A stretch of 64,000 nucleotides of DNA from assembly GCF_018024495.1 (NCBI RefSeq), contig NZ_CP071696.1:3162001-3226000 (forward strand). Direction: 5' to 3'. Of the stretch, positions 55,830 through 64,000 are shown piece after piece. The DNA comes from Agromyces archimandritae. Lineage in GTDB: Bacteria; Actinomycetota; Actinomycetes; Actinomycetales; Microbacteriaceae. The position numbers and the translations under genes were made by a program. Position 1 is the stretch's first letter. Each line of letters starts with the position of its first letter. Under the pieces are notes generated by a model. It saw only the letters and a program-made list of their open reading frames with translations. It made no database searches and was not told the DNA's origin.

Positions 55830-56474
55830 GTGCACGAGACAGCTGCATCCACCACCTCCGCATCCGCCGCGGCACCGGCCGCACCGGCCAGGCGTTTCCG
55901 CTGGCGGGTCGTCGACATCGTCGTCGCGAGCGTCATCGGCGTCGCGCTCGGCATCGTCTACTGGGCCTATGGCGCCGCGTGGGGGCCGATCTCGGCGCCC
56001 ATCGAGGCGCTCCTGCCGGGGCTGCAGGCCGGTCCGGCCGCGCTCTGGGTCATCGCCGGCGTCATGGGCGCCCTCGTCATCCGCAAGCCGGGCGCCGCGA
56101 TCTACACCGAGGTCGTCGCCGCGACCGTGTCGGCGCTCGTCGGCACCCAGTGGGGGCTGTTGACCCTCGAGGCCGGCCTCGTGCAGGGGCTGGGCGCCGA
56201 GATCGTCTTCCTCCTCTTCGCCTACCGCGTGTGGAACCCGGGCGTGGCCGTCCTCGCCGGTGCCGGTGCCGGCGCGGCGATGGCCCTGAACGACCTGCTC
56301 ATCTACTACCCGGGAGCCTCGTCCGCGTTCACCACGATCTACGCCGTCGCCTCGGTCGTCGGCGGTTCCCTCATCGCCGGGCTGCTCGCCTGGGTCGCCG
56401 TCCGCGGCCTGGCGAGCACCGGGGCGCTCTCCAGCTTCGCCTCGGGGCGCACGGCGAAGCTCGCCGAAGACTGA
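55830..56474 (+). CDS. ykoE: YkoE-family ECF transporter substrate-binding (S) component
   Basis: This 214-residue membrane protein is the thiamine/hydroxymethylpyrimidine (HMP) binding subunit of an ECF importer. About five to six helices follow a Ala/Thr-rich N terminus. WRVVDIVVASVIGVALGIVYWAYGA, VIRKPGAAIYTEVVAATVSALVGTQWG and EIVFLLFAYRVW match the YkoE family. The GTG start has GAAAGGG 8 nt upstream, inside the riboswitch hairpin. The riboswitch confirms a thiamine-related ligand. The ATPase gene follows after 8 nt. Confidence 0.94.
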   Translation: MHETAASTTSASAAAPAAPARRFRWRVVDIVVASVIGVALGIVYWAYGAAWGPISAPIEALLPGLQAGPAALWVIAGVMGALVIRKPGAAIYTEVVAATVSALVGTQWGLLTLEAGLVQGLGAEIVFLLFAYRVWNPGVAVLAGAGAGAAMALNDLLIYYPGASSAFTTIYAVASVVGGSLIAGLLAWVAVRGLASTGALSSFASGRTAKLAED

Positions 56475-56482
56475 GGGCGCCG

Positions 56483-57979
56483 GTGAGCGAGGTGCGCCCC
56501 GCAGCCGTCAGGGCCGAGGACTGGTCCTGGCGGCATGCGGGCCGCCGCAGCCATGCGGTCTCGGGCGCGAGCTTCGACATCGAAGCAGGGGAGCGGGTGC
56601 TGCTGCTCGGGGCCTCCGGGGCCGGGAAGTCCACGCTGCTGCACGGCCTGGCGGGGGTGCTCGGCGGCGATGAGGAGGGCGAGGCCGCCGGCCGCCTCCT
56701 CGTCGACGGCCGGCCGCCCGCGCCCGACGGCCGCAGCGGGCTCGTTCTGCAGGATCCCGATGCGCAGATCGTCATGTCGCGCCTCGCCGACGACGTCGCG
56801 TTCGGGTGCGAGAACCTCGGCGTCCCGCCCGAACGGATCGGCGCCAGGGTGCGCGGTGCGCTCGACGCGGTCGGGCTCGCCCTCCCGGCCGACCATCCGA
56901 CGAGCGCCCTCTCGGGCGGGCAGCGCCAGCGGCTCGCCCTGGCCGGGGTGATCGCGATGCAGCCGGGCCTCGTCCTCCTCGACGAGCCGACGGCGAACCT
57001 CGACCCGGCCGGTGTCATCGAGGTCCGGGATGCCGTGGCGCGCTGCCTCGATGCGAGCGGGGCGACCCTGATCGTCGTCGAGCATCGCATCGAGGCCTGG
57101 TTGCCGCTGGTCGACCGGGTGATCGTGCTCGCCGCCGGTGGCGGCGTGCTCGCAGACGGCCCGCCCGACCGCGTCCTCGCCGACGCCTCGGGGGAGCTGG
57201 CGGCGGCCGGCGTCTGGCTGCCGGGCGCCGCGCCCGGGGCGACGGGAGCCGCTGCCGGTGGGGCGACCGATCCGGTCGCGGGGGCCGCGCCGTCGGCATC
57301 CGAGCCGCTCCTCACCGCCGACGGGCTCGCGGTCGGGCGATCCGGGGTCGCGGTGCGCACGGGCATCCGCACCCGCCTCGACGCCGGCCGCCTGCTGGCG
57401 ATCACCGGCCCGAACGGGGTCGGCAAGACGACCCTCGGGCTCACCCTCGCCGGCCTCCTGCCGCCCGTCGCCGGCCGCCTCGAGGCGAGCGGGGCGCTCC
57501 GCGATGGGGCGCGATCCGCCCACCCGATCGAGTGGCGCTCGAAGCAGCTCCTGACCCGCATCGGCACGGTGTTCCAGCACCCCGAACACCAGTTCCTGCG
57601 CGGCAGCGTGCGCGCCGAGCTCGAGGTCGGGCCCGACGCCCTCCGCCTCGGCCGCCGCGAGCGCGACGCGCGCGTCGCCGGACTGCTCGACGCCTTGCGG
57701 CTGGATCGACTCGCCGGCGCGAACCCGTTCACCCTCTCGGGCGGCGAGAAGCGGCGCCTCTCGGTGGCGACGGCGCTCATCGCCAGGCCCCGCCTGCTCA
57801 TCCTCGACGAACCCACCTTCGGGCAGGATGCGCGCACCTGGCAGGAGCTCGTCCGGCTCATCGCCGAGGTCCGCGACGGCGGCACCGGCATCGCCGCGAT
57901 CACCCACGACGAAGCCTTCGCCGCCGCCCTCGGCGATGCGCGCCTGCATCTCGGCGCCCGGGCGGAGGTGCGGGCATGA
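56483..57979 (+). CDS. ykoD: Fused two-domain ECF transporter ATPase (YkoD-like)
   Basis: This 498-residue protein holds two ABC ATPase domains in one chain. The first has Walker A LLGASGAGKST, signature LSGGQRQRLALAG and Walker B LVLLDEPTANLD. The second has Walker A ITGPNGVGKTT, signature LSGGEKRRLSVA and Walker B LLILDEPTFGQD. Both carry the switch His (VEHR, ITHDE). Thus both sites look active. A Gly/Ala/Pro linker (about 245-275) joins them. It powers thiamine/HMP uptake with YkoE and YkoC. A GTG start is used; the ykoC ATG overlaps its stop. Confidence 0.95.
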   Translation: MSEVRPAAVRAEDWSWRHAGRRSHAVSGASFDIEAGERVLLLGASGAGKSTLLHGLAGVLGGDEEGEAAGRLLVDGRPPAPDGRSGLVLQDPDAQIVMSRLADDVAFGCENLGVPPERIGARVRGALDAVGLALPADHPTSALSGGQRQRLALAGVIAMQPGLVLLDEPTANLDPAGVIEVRDAVARCLDASGATLIVVEHRIEAWLPLVDRVIVLAAGGGVLADGPPDRVLADASGELAAAGVWLPGAAPGATGAAAGGATDPVAGAAPSASEPLLTADGLAVGRSGVAVRTGIRTRLDAGRLLAITGPNGVGKTTLGLTLAGLLPPVAGRLEASGALRDGARSAHPIEWRSKQLLTRIGTVFQHPEHQFLRGSVRAELEVGPDALRLGRRERDARVAGLLDALRLDRLAGANPFTLSGGEKRRLSVATALIARPRLLILDEPTFGQDARTWQELVRLIAEVRDGGTGIAAITHDEAFAAALGDARLHLGARAEVRA

Positions 57980-58758
57980 GCATCGGCCTCGTGCGCGCGG
58001 GCCTGCCGCTGGCGTCGATCAACCCCGTCGCGAAGCTCCTCGCGGCCGTCCCGCTGAGCGTGGCCCTCATCCTCACCCTCGACCCGGTCTCGGCCGCGAC
58101 GGCGCTCCTGGCCGAGCTCGCCCTGTTCGCCGCGGTCGGGCTCGGGCCGCTCGCGTTCTCGGTGCGAACGCTTCCGGTGTGGATCGCGGCCCCCCTCACC
58201 GGGGTGAGCATGCTGCTCTACGGCGAGTCGTCGGGGGCGACGTTCTTCGAGTTCGGGCTCATCCACATCAGCGAGGGCTCGATCCATATCGCCGCGTCGA
58301 CGACGCTTCGCGTGCTCGCGATCGCGCTGCCGGCCGTCGTCCTGTTCCTCACGATCGACCCCACCGACCTCGCCGACGGCCTTGCGCAGACCCTGCGCCT
58401 GCCGGCCAGGTTCGTGCTCGGGGCGCTCGCGGCCCTTCGTCTGGCCGGCACCACGGTCGACGACTGGCGGATGCTCTCCCTCGCCCGGCGTGCGCGCGGC
58501 GTCGGCGACGGCGCTTTCCCGGTGCGGTTCGCCCGGCAGTCCCTCGCCCTCCTCGTGCTCGCGGTGCGCCGCGGCGGCACGCTCGCGACGGCGATGGAGG
58601 CCCGCGGCTTCGGCAGCGACGTGCCGCGCAGCTGGTGGCGCCCGGCTCGCTTCGGCCGCGCCGAGTGGGCGACGGTCGCGGCCGGGGCCGCCGTCGCGGC
58701 GCTCGCGGTGGGCGTGGCGGTCGCCACCGGCAGCTGGAATGTGATCTGGCATGGCTGA
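57976..58758 (+). CDS. ykoC: ECF transporter transmembrane coupling protein (YkoC-like EcfT)
   Basis: This 260-residue membrane protein joins the ATPases to the substrate component. It starts SINPVAKLLAAVPLSVALIL and has about five or six helices. The two EcfT coupling motifs are seen as LARRARGVG and MEARGFGS (each A-R-G), the second followed by a final helix pair. ATG overlaps the ykoD stop, and its 3' end overlaps the kinase-like gene by 8 nt. Confidence 0.94.
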   Translation: MSIGLVRAGLPLASINPVAKLLAAVPLSVALILTLDPVSAATALLAELALFAAVGLGPLAFSVRTLPVWIAAPLTGVSMLLYGESSGATFFEFGLIHISEGSIHIAASTTLRVLAIALPAVVLFLTIDPTDLADGLAQTLRLPARFVLGALAALRLAGTTVDDWRMLSLARRARGVGDGAFPVRFARQSLALLVLAVRRGGTLATAMEARGFGSDVPRSWWRPARFGRAEWATVAAGAAVAALAVGVAVATGSWNVIWHG

Positions 58759-59383
58759 GACGGCGGGCCCCGAGTCGGTCGGCGCCCTGTCGCGGGGCTG
58801 GGCGCCGCATCTCGCACGCGTCGGCGCCGCCGTCCGTGCGGCCGGGCCGGCGCCCCTCGTCCTCATCGACGGCCCGAGCGGCTCGGGCAAGTCGACGCTC
58901 GCCGGGCTGCTCACCGCCGGGTCGGCGGCCCGGCCGAACCGAACCGAAGCCGTGCGCCTCGACGACGTCTACCCCGGCTGGGGCGGCCTCGAGGCCGCGG
59001 GGCGGATGCTCGCGCGCACCCTGATCGGGCCGCTCGCCGCCGGGCGACCCGGCCGCGTCCCGCTGTGGGACTGGGCGGCCGGCCGGCCGGGGGCGGTCCG
59101 CATCGTCCGGCCGGGCGGTGCGCTCGTGATCGAGGGGTGCGGGGCGTTCGCGGCAGGCGACGGCGTGCCGGCGGTGCGGGTGTGGATCCACGCCCCGGAT
59201 GCCGCGCGCCGGCGTGAGGCGCTCGCGCGCGACGGCGGCGCGTTCGACGCGCACTGGGACGACTGGGATCGTCAGTGGCGCCGCCACCTCGCCGTGCACG
59301 GGCGCGGAGGGGCCGGCGTCATCCGGCTCCGCGGCCTGCCGGGCTGTCGCCGTCCGCGGCCCCGGGATACGGTAGTGCCATGA
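58751..59383 (+). CDS. P-loop kinase-like protein
   Basis: This 210-residue protein has a Walker A motif VLIDGPSGSGKSTLAGLL (about 37-54), VRLDDVYPGWGGLEAAGRML and LVIEGCGAF. The layout resembles uridine kinase/phosphoribulokinase-like ATPases. Asp of RLDDVYPGW and Glu of VIEGCG are in the expected places. The substrate is unknown. Overlap with ykoC and the shared TPP-riboswitch transcript hint at a role in thiamine or pyrimidine salvage, for example phosphorylating an imported precursor. That is inference from position only. The C terminus is short and Arg-rich. Confidence 0.82.
   Translation: MAETAGPESVGALSRGWAPHLARVGAAVRAAGPAPLVLIDGPSGSGKSTLAGLLTAGSAARPNRTEAVRLDDVYPGWGGLEAAGRMLARTLIGPLAAGRPGRVPLWDWAAGRPGAVRIVRPGGALVIEGCGAFAAGDGVPAVRVWIHAPDAARRREALARDGGAFDAHWDDWDRQWRRHLAVHGRGGAGVIRLRGLPGCRRPRPRDTVVP
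59368..59373 (+). promoter_or_regulatory. -10 element of the 59380 gene (leaderless layout)
   Basis: TACGGT, inside the end of the kinase-like gene, is 6 nt before the ATG at 59380. Confidence 0.45.
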
Positions 59384-59637
59384 GCGACAACGAGACGTCG
59401 GCGGAGTACATCGCCGAATTCCTCGACGGGCCGCTCGAGGGGGAATACGTGCCTCGAGTGCTCGTCGACGGCCGGCCGGACGAACGGGTCGGCATGATCG
59501 CCGCGGTCGAGGGCCTCGAATCGGTGTTCTGGTACGAGCTGGTCGATTCGCGCGAGGTCGATGGGCAGCAGCGCGTCCGGTACCGCTTCGATGCGGGCGA
59601 TTCGGATCCGGTCGAACCCGACGACGAGAACGACTGA
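59380..59637 (+). CDS. Small acidic protein of unknown function
   Basis: I do not recognise this 85-residue protein. It is strongly acidic and ends DPVEPDDEND. The body FLDGPLEGEYVPRVLVDGRPDERVG followed by FWYELVDSREVDGQQRVRYRFD looks like a small beta-rich domain. There is no signal, membrane segment or Cys. Its ATG overlaps the stop of the kinase-like gene by 4 nt, but a -10 element directly upstream suggests separate transcription as well. Confidence 0.75.
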   Translation: MSDNETSAEYIAEFLDGPLEGEYVPRVLVDGRPDERVGMIAAVEGLESVFWYELVDSREVDGQQRVRYRFDAGDSDPVEPDDEND

Positions 59638-59666
59638 CGCGCGGCCCGTCGGGGCCGGCGGGCGGG

Positions 59667-60914
59667 TCAGCGGATCGAGCCGAACAGGGCGTTCACCATG
59701 ATGATCGGATGCCCGAGGCGCCAGAAGACGCCTGGATCGCGAAGGTCGTCGGAGAGCTCGAGCGGCGAGGTCGCCGTGCCGCCTTCGTAGTCGATCGTGA
59801 TGCGCCCGAGGCGGTCACCGGCGCGCCCGGTCGCGAAGTCGTCGATGCGGATGTCCGGCGCCTGAGCGCCGCCGCCGAACGCGGCCGTCTCCTGCCCGAC
59901 CGAGGCGACGAGTTCGCTCCGCTGACCCCACGGCGTCGTGACCTTCGCGTACGAGGTGCCCGCTTCGACCAGGCGTCGGGGGCTCGCGGCGGACTCGACG
60001 TCGGCGAGGATCCGCTCGACGGCCGGATCGAGGGTCTCGTAGTCGGGCATGCGAAGCAGGACCCCGACGATGCGGACTGCGTCTTCGCCGGTGTCGGCGA
60101 GATCGGTGAATGCGAAGACGAGGCCGGCCTGATCGGTGTAGCTGCGGGAGAGCGCGCGGACGCGGTCGGGCATGTGCGCGATGACGTCGGGGATGGTGCG
60201 TTCGCCGAGCCCGGCACGTTCGCCGGCGTGGTCGATCATGTCGGCGAGGGCCGGCACGGCCATGATCATCGCCGTCAGCCGCGCGAGTTCGGTCGCGGTT
60301 CCGACGTTGTCGCCGGAGAGCCCGGTGGCGTCGTCGACGCGGGTGTGCTCGAAGCCGTGCTCGTCGAGCCAGGCGTTGGCGGCCTCGACGTAGGCGGCCG
60401 GGTTGCCGAACGCCCAGCGGACGAGGGTGTCGGCGTGGTTGTTGCTCGAGGCGAGGAGCACGGCCTGAACGACGTCGCGCTGGGTCCACGTCTCGCCCGG
60501 CGAGACGGGCAGGACCCGCGAGCCCTCCTTGTCGTAGTTCAGGTAGCCGCGGTAGTCCTCGGCGCCGATGCGGATGTCGGCGCCGTCGTCGCCCGCGGTG
60601 AGCGGTTGCGAGGCCTGCGTGACGAGCACGGTGACGAGCTTGGCGGCCCCGCCCATCGGCAGGGCCTCGTCGTCGCCGGCACCGGCGAGCACGACGGGTT
60701 CGCCGGTCTCGTCGGGCACGAGGGCGACGGCCGACTGGCCGTCTTCCGGCAGTGCGAAACGCGCCGTCTCGCCGGCTTCGACGGCCGGGGGTTCGGCGGT
60801 CACGGCGGCCGCAGGCAACGGCCCGAGCAGGGTCGCGGGGCCGTACACGCCGAGGGCGAGGATCAGGGCGGCGCCGAGGCTCACGCCGATGATCCGCTGG
60901 GGGGTCGGGCTCAT
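59667..60914 (-). CDS. D-alanyl-D-alanine carboxypeptidase homologue with degenerate active site
   Basis: This 415-residue exported protein has an N-terminal hydrophobic segment (about 8-36) and a PBP/DacA-like transpeptidase fold. In the usual S-x-x-K motif it reads PMGGAAKLVTV, so the catalytic Ser is Gly89 while Lys92 stays. The second motif ASSNNHAD (S-x-N type) is kept; no clear K-T-G is seen. It is therefore probably not a carboxypeptidase and may bind peptidoglycan or a partner. ATG 60914 is chosen because TACGCT lies 7 nt upstream; GTG 60920 would be too close to it. Confidence 0.82.
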   Translation of the reverse strand: MSPTPQRIIGVSLGAALILALGVYGPATLLGPLPAAAVTAEPPAVEAGETARFALPEDGQSAVALVPDETGEPVVLAGAGDDEALPMGGAAKLVTVLVTQASQPLTAGDDGADIRIGAEDYRGYLNYDKEGSRVLPVSPGETWTQRDVVQAVLLASSNNHADTLVRWAFGNPAAYVEAANAWLDEHGFEHTRVDDATGLSGDNVGTATELARLTAMIMAVPALADMIDHAGERAGLGERTIPDVIAHMPDRVRALSRSYTDQAGLVFAFTDLADTGEDAVRIVGVLLRMPDYETLDPAVERILADVESAASPRRLVEAGTSYAKVTTPWGQRSELVASVGQETAAFGGGAQAPDIRIDDFATGRAGDRLGRITIDYEGGTATSPLELSDDLRDPGVFWRLGHPIIMVNALFGSIR

Positions 60915-60921
60915 GCCCACC

Positions 60922-60927
60922 AGCGTA
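60922..60927 (-). promoter_or_regulatory. -10 element of the PBP-like gene (leaderless layout)
   Basis: On the minus strand TACGCT is 7 nt before the ATG at 60914, with no ribosome-binding site. Confidence 0.5.
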
Positions 60928-60968
60928 ACCGGGCGCGCATCCGCCGGCCCGTCACGGCAGCGCCGCGC

Positions 60969-61316
60969 CTACGCCCAACCGAGCTCGTGCAGCCGTTCGT
61001 CGTCGATGCCGTAGAAGTGCGCGATCTCGTGCACGAGGGTGATGTGGATCTCGTCGCGGAGCTCCTCCTCGGTGTCGGCGACGGCGAGCAGGGGTTCGCG
61101 GTAGAGGATGATGCGGTCGGGCACCTCGCCGAAGCCGTAGCGGTCGCGTTCGGTGAGCGCGACGCCGTCGTAGAGGCCGAGGAGGTCGAGCGAGCCGTCC
61201 TCGGGTCGGTCTTCGACGACGAAGACGACGTTGTCGAGGCCGTCGACCATGTCGTCGGGCAGTTCGTCGAGCTCGTCGACGACGAGACGTTCGAAGGCGT
61301 CGGCGTCGAGCTCCAT
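60969..61316 (-). CDS. Small zincin-like metallopeptidase family protein (PF06262)
   Basis: This 115-residue protein has the zinc-binding motif VHEIAHFYGID (H-E-x-x-H with a downstream Asp, near 95-105) and the family pattern FERLVVDELDELPDDMVDGLDNVVFVVED plus PDRIILYREPL. The family folds like a minimal zincin; substrates are unknown. There is no signal peptide, so it is cytoplasmic. ATG 61316 has GAGGAG 6 nt upstream. It stands alone in front of the PBP-like gene on the same strand with a 54-bp gap. Confidence 0.9.
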   Translation of the reverse strand: MELDADAFERLVVDELDELPDDMVDGLDNVVFVVEDRPEDGSLDLLGLYDGVALTERDRYGFGEVPDRIILYREPLLAVADTEEELRDEIHITLVHEIAHFYGIDDERLHELGWA

Positions 61317-61428
61317 GGCGTCTCCTCGGGTCGTGGATGCCGGTGCGCGATGCATCCGGCGCGAGTCTACCCGCGCCGGCCGCGGCCGCAGCTCGGCGGG
61401 GCGCGGTTCGGACGGCGCCCCGCCGAGC

Positions 61429-62754
61429 TCACCGGATGAGGCAGGGCCGTTTCGGGTCGAAGACCCATCCGTCCACCAGGAATCGCATGGCCGCAGCGTC
61501 GTCGCGCGAACCGAGCCCGTGCTCCCGGTAGAGCTCATGGGCTTCGGCGACGCGGTCGTGGTTCAGCTCCACTCCCAGGCCCGGCGACGTCGGCACTCGG
61601 ACCGCCCCGTCGATGATCTTCGGGGCGTTCGTCGTCAGGTCCTGGCCGTCCTGCCAGATCCAGTGGGTGTCGAGTGCGGTGATCTCACCGGGGGCGGCGG
61701 CGCCGACATGGCTGAACATCGCCAGCGAGATGTCGAAGTGGTTGTTCGAGTGCGAACCCCAGGTCAGATCGAAGTCGTTGCAGAGCTGGGCCACGCGGAT
61801 GCTGCCCGCCATCGTCCAGAAGTGCGGGTCGGCGAGCGGGATGTCGACGGCATGGCCCCGCACCGCATGCGCCATTTCGCGCCAGTCGGTCGCGATCATG
61901 TTGGTGGCCGTCGGCACTCCCGTCCTGCGGCGGAACTCGCTCATCACCTCGCGCCCCGAGAATCCGCCCTCCGCGCCGCAGGGGTCCTCCGCATACGCGA
62001 TGGTGCCGCGCAGGCGCCGGCCGATGCGCACCGCTTCCTCGAGCGACCATGCGCCGTTCGGGTCGAGCGTGATCCGGGCATCCGGGAACCTCGCTGCGAG
62101 CGCCTCGACCGCATCCGCCTCGTCATCGCCTGCGAACACACCGCCCTTGAGCTTGAAGTCGGCGAAACCGTAGCGCTCCCGGGCTGCCTCGGCGAGCGCG
62201 ACCACCGCATCCGGCGTCAGCGCCTCCTCCCGGCGGACGCGGGCCCACGCATCCTCGCCGTCCGGCTCGCGCAGGTACGGCAGCCGGGTACGGTCGGCGT
62301 CGCCCACGTAGAAGAGGTAGCCGAGCATGGGCACGCTTGCCCGCTGCTGGCCCTCGCCGAGCAGCTCCGCGACGGGAATCCCGAGGAATCGGCCGTGCAG
62401 GTCGAGGAGGGCGGATTCGATGCCGGTCACGGCGTGGATCGTCGTGCGCAGGTCGAAGGTCTGCAGACCGCGGCCGCCGTCGTCTCGATCGGCGAAGCGT
62501 GCGGCGATCCCCCGGAGCAGGGAACGGTATCGGGCGACGGGGCGCCCGATGAGGAGGGCTCCCGCTTCCTCGATCGTCGACCGGATCGGTTCGCCGCCGG
62601 GCACTTCGCCGAGCCCGTCTCGTCCGTCCGAGTCGGTGATGATGACGATGTTGCGGGTGAAGAACGGGCCGTGGGCGCCTGAGAGGTTCAGGAGCATCGA
62701 GTCGTGGCCGGCGACCGGGATCGCTTGCACCCGGGCGATGGTCGGAGTGCTCAT
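61429..62754 (-). CDS. gudD: Glucarate dehydratase
   Basis: This 441-residue enolase-superfamily enzyme converts D-glucarate to 5-dehydro-4-deoxy-D-glucarate. The N-terminal capping domain has [17 protein letters not shown] and GEVPGG. The barrel has the K-x-K base in [20 protein letters not shown], metal ligands in ITLDPNGAW and [27 protein letters not shown], and the His base region [13 protein letters not shown]. All match the GudD subgroup. The ATG has GGAGGG upstream and lies 34 nt after kdgD, whose product is the next enzyme. Confidence 0.96.
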   Translation of the reverse strand: MSTPTIARVQAIPVAGHDSMLLNLSGAHGPFFTRNIVIITDSDGRDGLGEVPGGEPIRSTIEEAGALLIGRPVARYRSLLRGIAARFADRDDGGRGLQTFDLRTTIHAVTGIESALLDLHGRFLGIPVAELLGEGQQRASVPMLGYLFYVGDADRTRLPYLREPDGEDAWARVRREEALTPDAVVALAEAARERYGFADFKLKGGVFAGDDEADAVEALAARFPDARITLDPNGAWSLEEAVRIGRRLRGTIAYAEDPCGAEGGFSGREVMSEFRRRTGVPTATNMIATDWREMAHAVRGHAVDIPLADPHFWTMAGSIRVAQLCNDFDLTWGSHSNNHFDISLAMFSHVGAAAPGEITALDTHWIWQDGQDLTTNAPKIIDGAVRVPTSPGLGVELNHDRVAEAHELYREHGLGSRDDAAAMRFLVDGWVFDPKRPCLIR

Positions 62755-62788
62755 TTCCCACCCTCCGGGGAGTTCAGGCGCTTCGCTC

Positions 62789-63724
62789 TCATCGGACGGG
62801 CTCCGGCTCGATCCCGGCAGCGACGATCAGCGCGCCGAGGTCGGCGACGTCCTGCTCGCCGAGGTCGGTGAGGGGCGGGCGTACGGGCCCTACGGGGCGG
62901 CCGATGATGTCGAGGCCGGCTTTGATGATGGAGACCCCGTATCCTTCGCCGCGGTCCCGGATGTCCGCATACGGCAGCACGAAGCGCGCGAGCTTCTCAT
63001 TGATCGCCGTCCGGTCCTGTGCGCGCACATCGCGGTAGAAGTCGAGTGCGAACTCGGGCACGAAGTTGAACATGGCGGACGAGTAGGTGCTCATGCCCAT
63101 CTGCAAGAGCGGCAGGGCGTAGACCTCGGCCGTCGGGAGCCCGCCGAGGTAGAACAGGCGATCGCCGTTCAGCGATGTCACCTTGGCGAGGTGCTCGATG
63201 TCGCCGAGCGCGTCTTTGAAGCCGATGAAGTTCTCGTGGGCACCTGCGAGGGAGGCGATCGTCTCGGCCGAGTAGACGGCGTTCGCACGGTTGTAGACGA
63301 TGAGCGGAAGTCTCGTGGAGTCGGCGATCGCACCGACGTGTTCGCGCAGACCTTCTTGCGAGCATTCCGTGAGGTACGGCGGAAGGATGAGGAGGCCTTC
63401 GGCGCCGGCGTCCTCGGCAGCCTGCGCGTTGGCGATCGCGTTCTTCGTCCATCCGCCGGCCGATCCCAGCACGGGCACTTCGGGGCGGGACGCTTCGACG
63501 GCGGCGCGGATGACGCGTGCGTTCTCCTCAGGAGTGAGGCTGAATCCCTCGCCGGTGCCGCCGGCGGCGAACAGTCCGCCCACCTCGTAGCTCGCCTGCC
63601 AGGCGACATGCTCCCGGTACGTCGCCTCGTCGAACTCGAGATCTGCGGTGAAGGCCGTGGCGGGGAAGGAGAGCAGGCCGTCTTTGAGATGTCGGGCCAG
63701 CTCTGCCGGAGTGAAGTTCGTCAC
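62789..63724 (-). CDS. kdgD: 5-dehydro-4-deoxyglucarate dehydratase
   Basis: This 311-residue DHDPS/NAL-family aldolase-fold enzyme dehydrates and decarboxylates the GudD product to 2-oxoglutarate semialdehyde. It shows [49 protein letters not shown] with the conserved Tyr, and the Schiff-base Lys170 in IGFKDALGD. These match KdgD rather than DapA. The GTG start has AGGAGT about 8 nt upstream. The semialdehyde dehydrogenase that finishes the pathway is not in the window. Confidence 0.95.
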   Translation of the reverse strand: MTNFTPAELARHLKDGLLSFPATAFTADLEFDEATYREHVAWQASYEVGGLFAAGGTGEGFSLTPEENARVIRAAVEASRPEVPVLGSAGGWTKNAIANAQAAEDAGAEGLLILPPYLTECSQEGLREHVGAIADSTRLPLIVYNRANAVYSAETIASLAGAHENFIGFKDALGDIEHLAKVTSLNGDRLFYLGGLPTAEVYALPLLQMGMSTYSSAMFNFVPEFALDFYRDVRAQDRTAINEKLARFVLPYADIRDRGEGYGVSIIKAGLDIIGRPVGPVRPPLTDLGEQDVADLGALIVAAGIEPEPVR

Positions 63725-63757
63725 TGTTGGGGACTCCTGTCGTGGCTGTGCCCCTTC

Positions 63758-63799
63758 ACGCTAGGTGGGTCGTGGATGCCCAAACAAGCCGAATTCGGC
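63758..63799 (-). promoter_or_regulatory. kdgD-gudD promoter with palindromic operator
   Basis: On the minus strand TTGTTT (63787-63782), 18 nt and TAGCGT (63763-63758) form a promoter. Abutting the -35 is a perfect 12-bp palindrome, GCCGAATTCGGC (63788-63799). It is a likely operator for the adjacent FCD-domain regulator. Confidence 0.6.
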
Positions 63800-63812
63800 A
63801 TGGCGCAATACC

Positions 63813-64000
63813 TCAGCTGTATCGATGCTGCTCGCGTCGATCGGGCTCGATGCCGTCGACGGTGCGACGCCGCTCGGACGCGACGAGATGCGCCCGCATC
63901 GCAGCCTGCGCCGCGAGCGGATCCGACCGCTCGATCGCATCCGCGATCGCGGAATGCTCCGCCCGAACGGAGGCCGTCGCCGCCGGCAGACGATCGCCGT
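63813..64000 (-). CDS. FCD-domain GntR-family regulator, C-terminal end only
   Basis: The last 61 or so residues of a gene entering from the right edge read AEHSAIADAIERSDPLAAQAAMRAHL. This is the closing helix pair of the FCD ligand-binding domain in FadR-subfamily GntR regulators, where the first His is a usual metal ligand. A basic tail follows, ending REQHRYS. The DNA-binding half lies outside the window. It is 88 bp upstream of kdgD on the same strand, so it probably controls D-glucarate use. Confidence 0.82.
   Translation of the reverse strand, partial: GDRLPAATASVRAEHSAIADAIERSDPLAAQAAMRAHLVASERRRTVDGIEPDRREQHRYS

Overview
The window is a high-GC actinobacterial chromosome segment, most likely from the family Microbacteriaceae (Micrococcales). 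Four things point there. Coding genes lie end to end with a strong GC bias at third codon positions. The gene order is actinobacterial: lepB-rnhB-DUF2469-yraN-yifB-dprA, then xerC, then rpsB-tsf-pyrH-frr-cdsA, and mnmA-ligA-gatCAB-dinB. There are DivIVA-type polarity proteins. At least fourteen genes have a TANNNT-like -10 element only 6 to 9 nt before the start codon, which is the leaderless-mRNA layout common in actinobacteria. I see no tRNA, rRNA, CRISPR array, insertion sequence or prophage. No stretch longer than about 260 bases lacks a gene or a regulatory element.

Layout. 1-10650: lipB (cut by the window edge), ffh, a secreted LVIVD / DUF305 lipoprotein / aminopropyltransferase-like operon, a FemX-like ligase, a GH1 beta-glucosidase, and the rpsP-khpA-rimM-trmD translation block. 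10720-22718: a complete assimilatory nitrate/nitrite island. It holds narK-nasC-nasB (transport and nitrate reduction), nirB-cobA-nnaR (nitrite reductase large subunit, sirohaem methyltransferase, HemD-winged-helix regulator), nirD with a sirohydrochlorin chelatase, and a second chelatase paralogue. Its four promoters share a GAAAC box exactly 10 nt upstream of the -10 element. 22772-36754: map, rplS, lepB, rnhB, yraN, yifB, dprA, xerC, then rpsB-tsf, pyrH, frr and cdsA, with two clear intrinsic terminators. 36800-42005: DivIVA-repeat protein, a transglycosylase-like protein, a zinc-ribbon protein, an alpha/beta hydrolase, an AI-2E transporter and a long coiled-coil polarity scaffold built of 11-residue repeats. 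42079-55670: a multi-segment membrane protein with a CnoX-like partner, ybaK, cysteine desulfurase-mnmA (tRNA thiolation), ligA, gatCAB, dinB and a GerW-like protein. 55674-59383: a TPP riboswitch controlling a YkoE-YkoD-YkoC thiamine/HMP ECF importer plus a kinase-like gene. 59380-64000: small conserved genes, an inactive-looking penicillin-binding-protein homologue, a zincin, and a D-glucarate catabolic pair (gudD, kdgD) with the end of an FCD-domain regulator.

How the genes work together. In the nitrate island NarK imports nitrate, NasB/NasC reduce it to nitrite and NirB/NirD reduce nitrite to ammonium. CobA and the CbiX-type chelatases make the sirohaem that NirB needs, and NnaR is the local regulator. 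The most noteworthy regulatory structures are the shared GAAAC-N10-TANNNT promoters, the TPP riboswitch whose 3' segment can pair with either the aptamer or the ribosome-binding-site hairpin, and a lepB promoter element lying in the loop of the rplS terminator.
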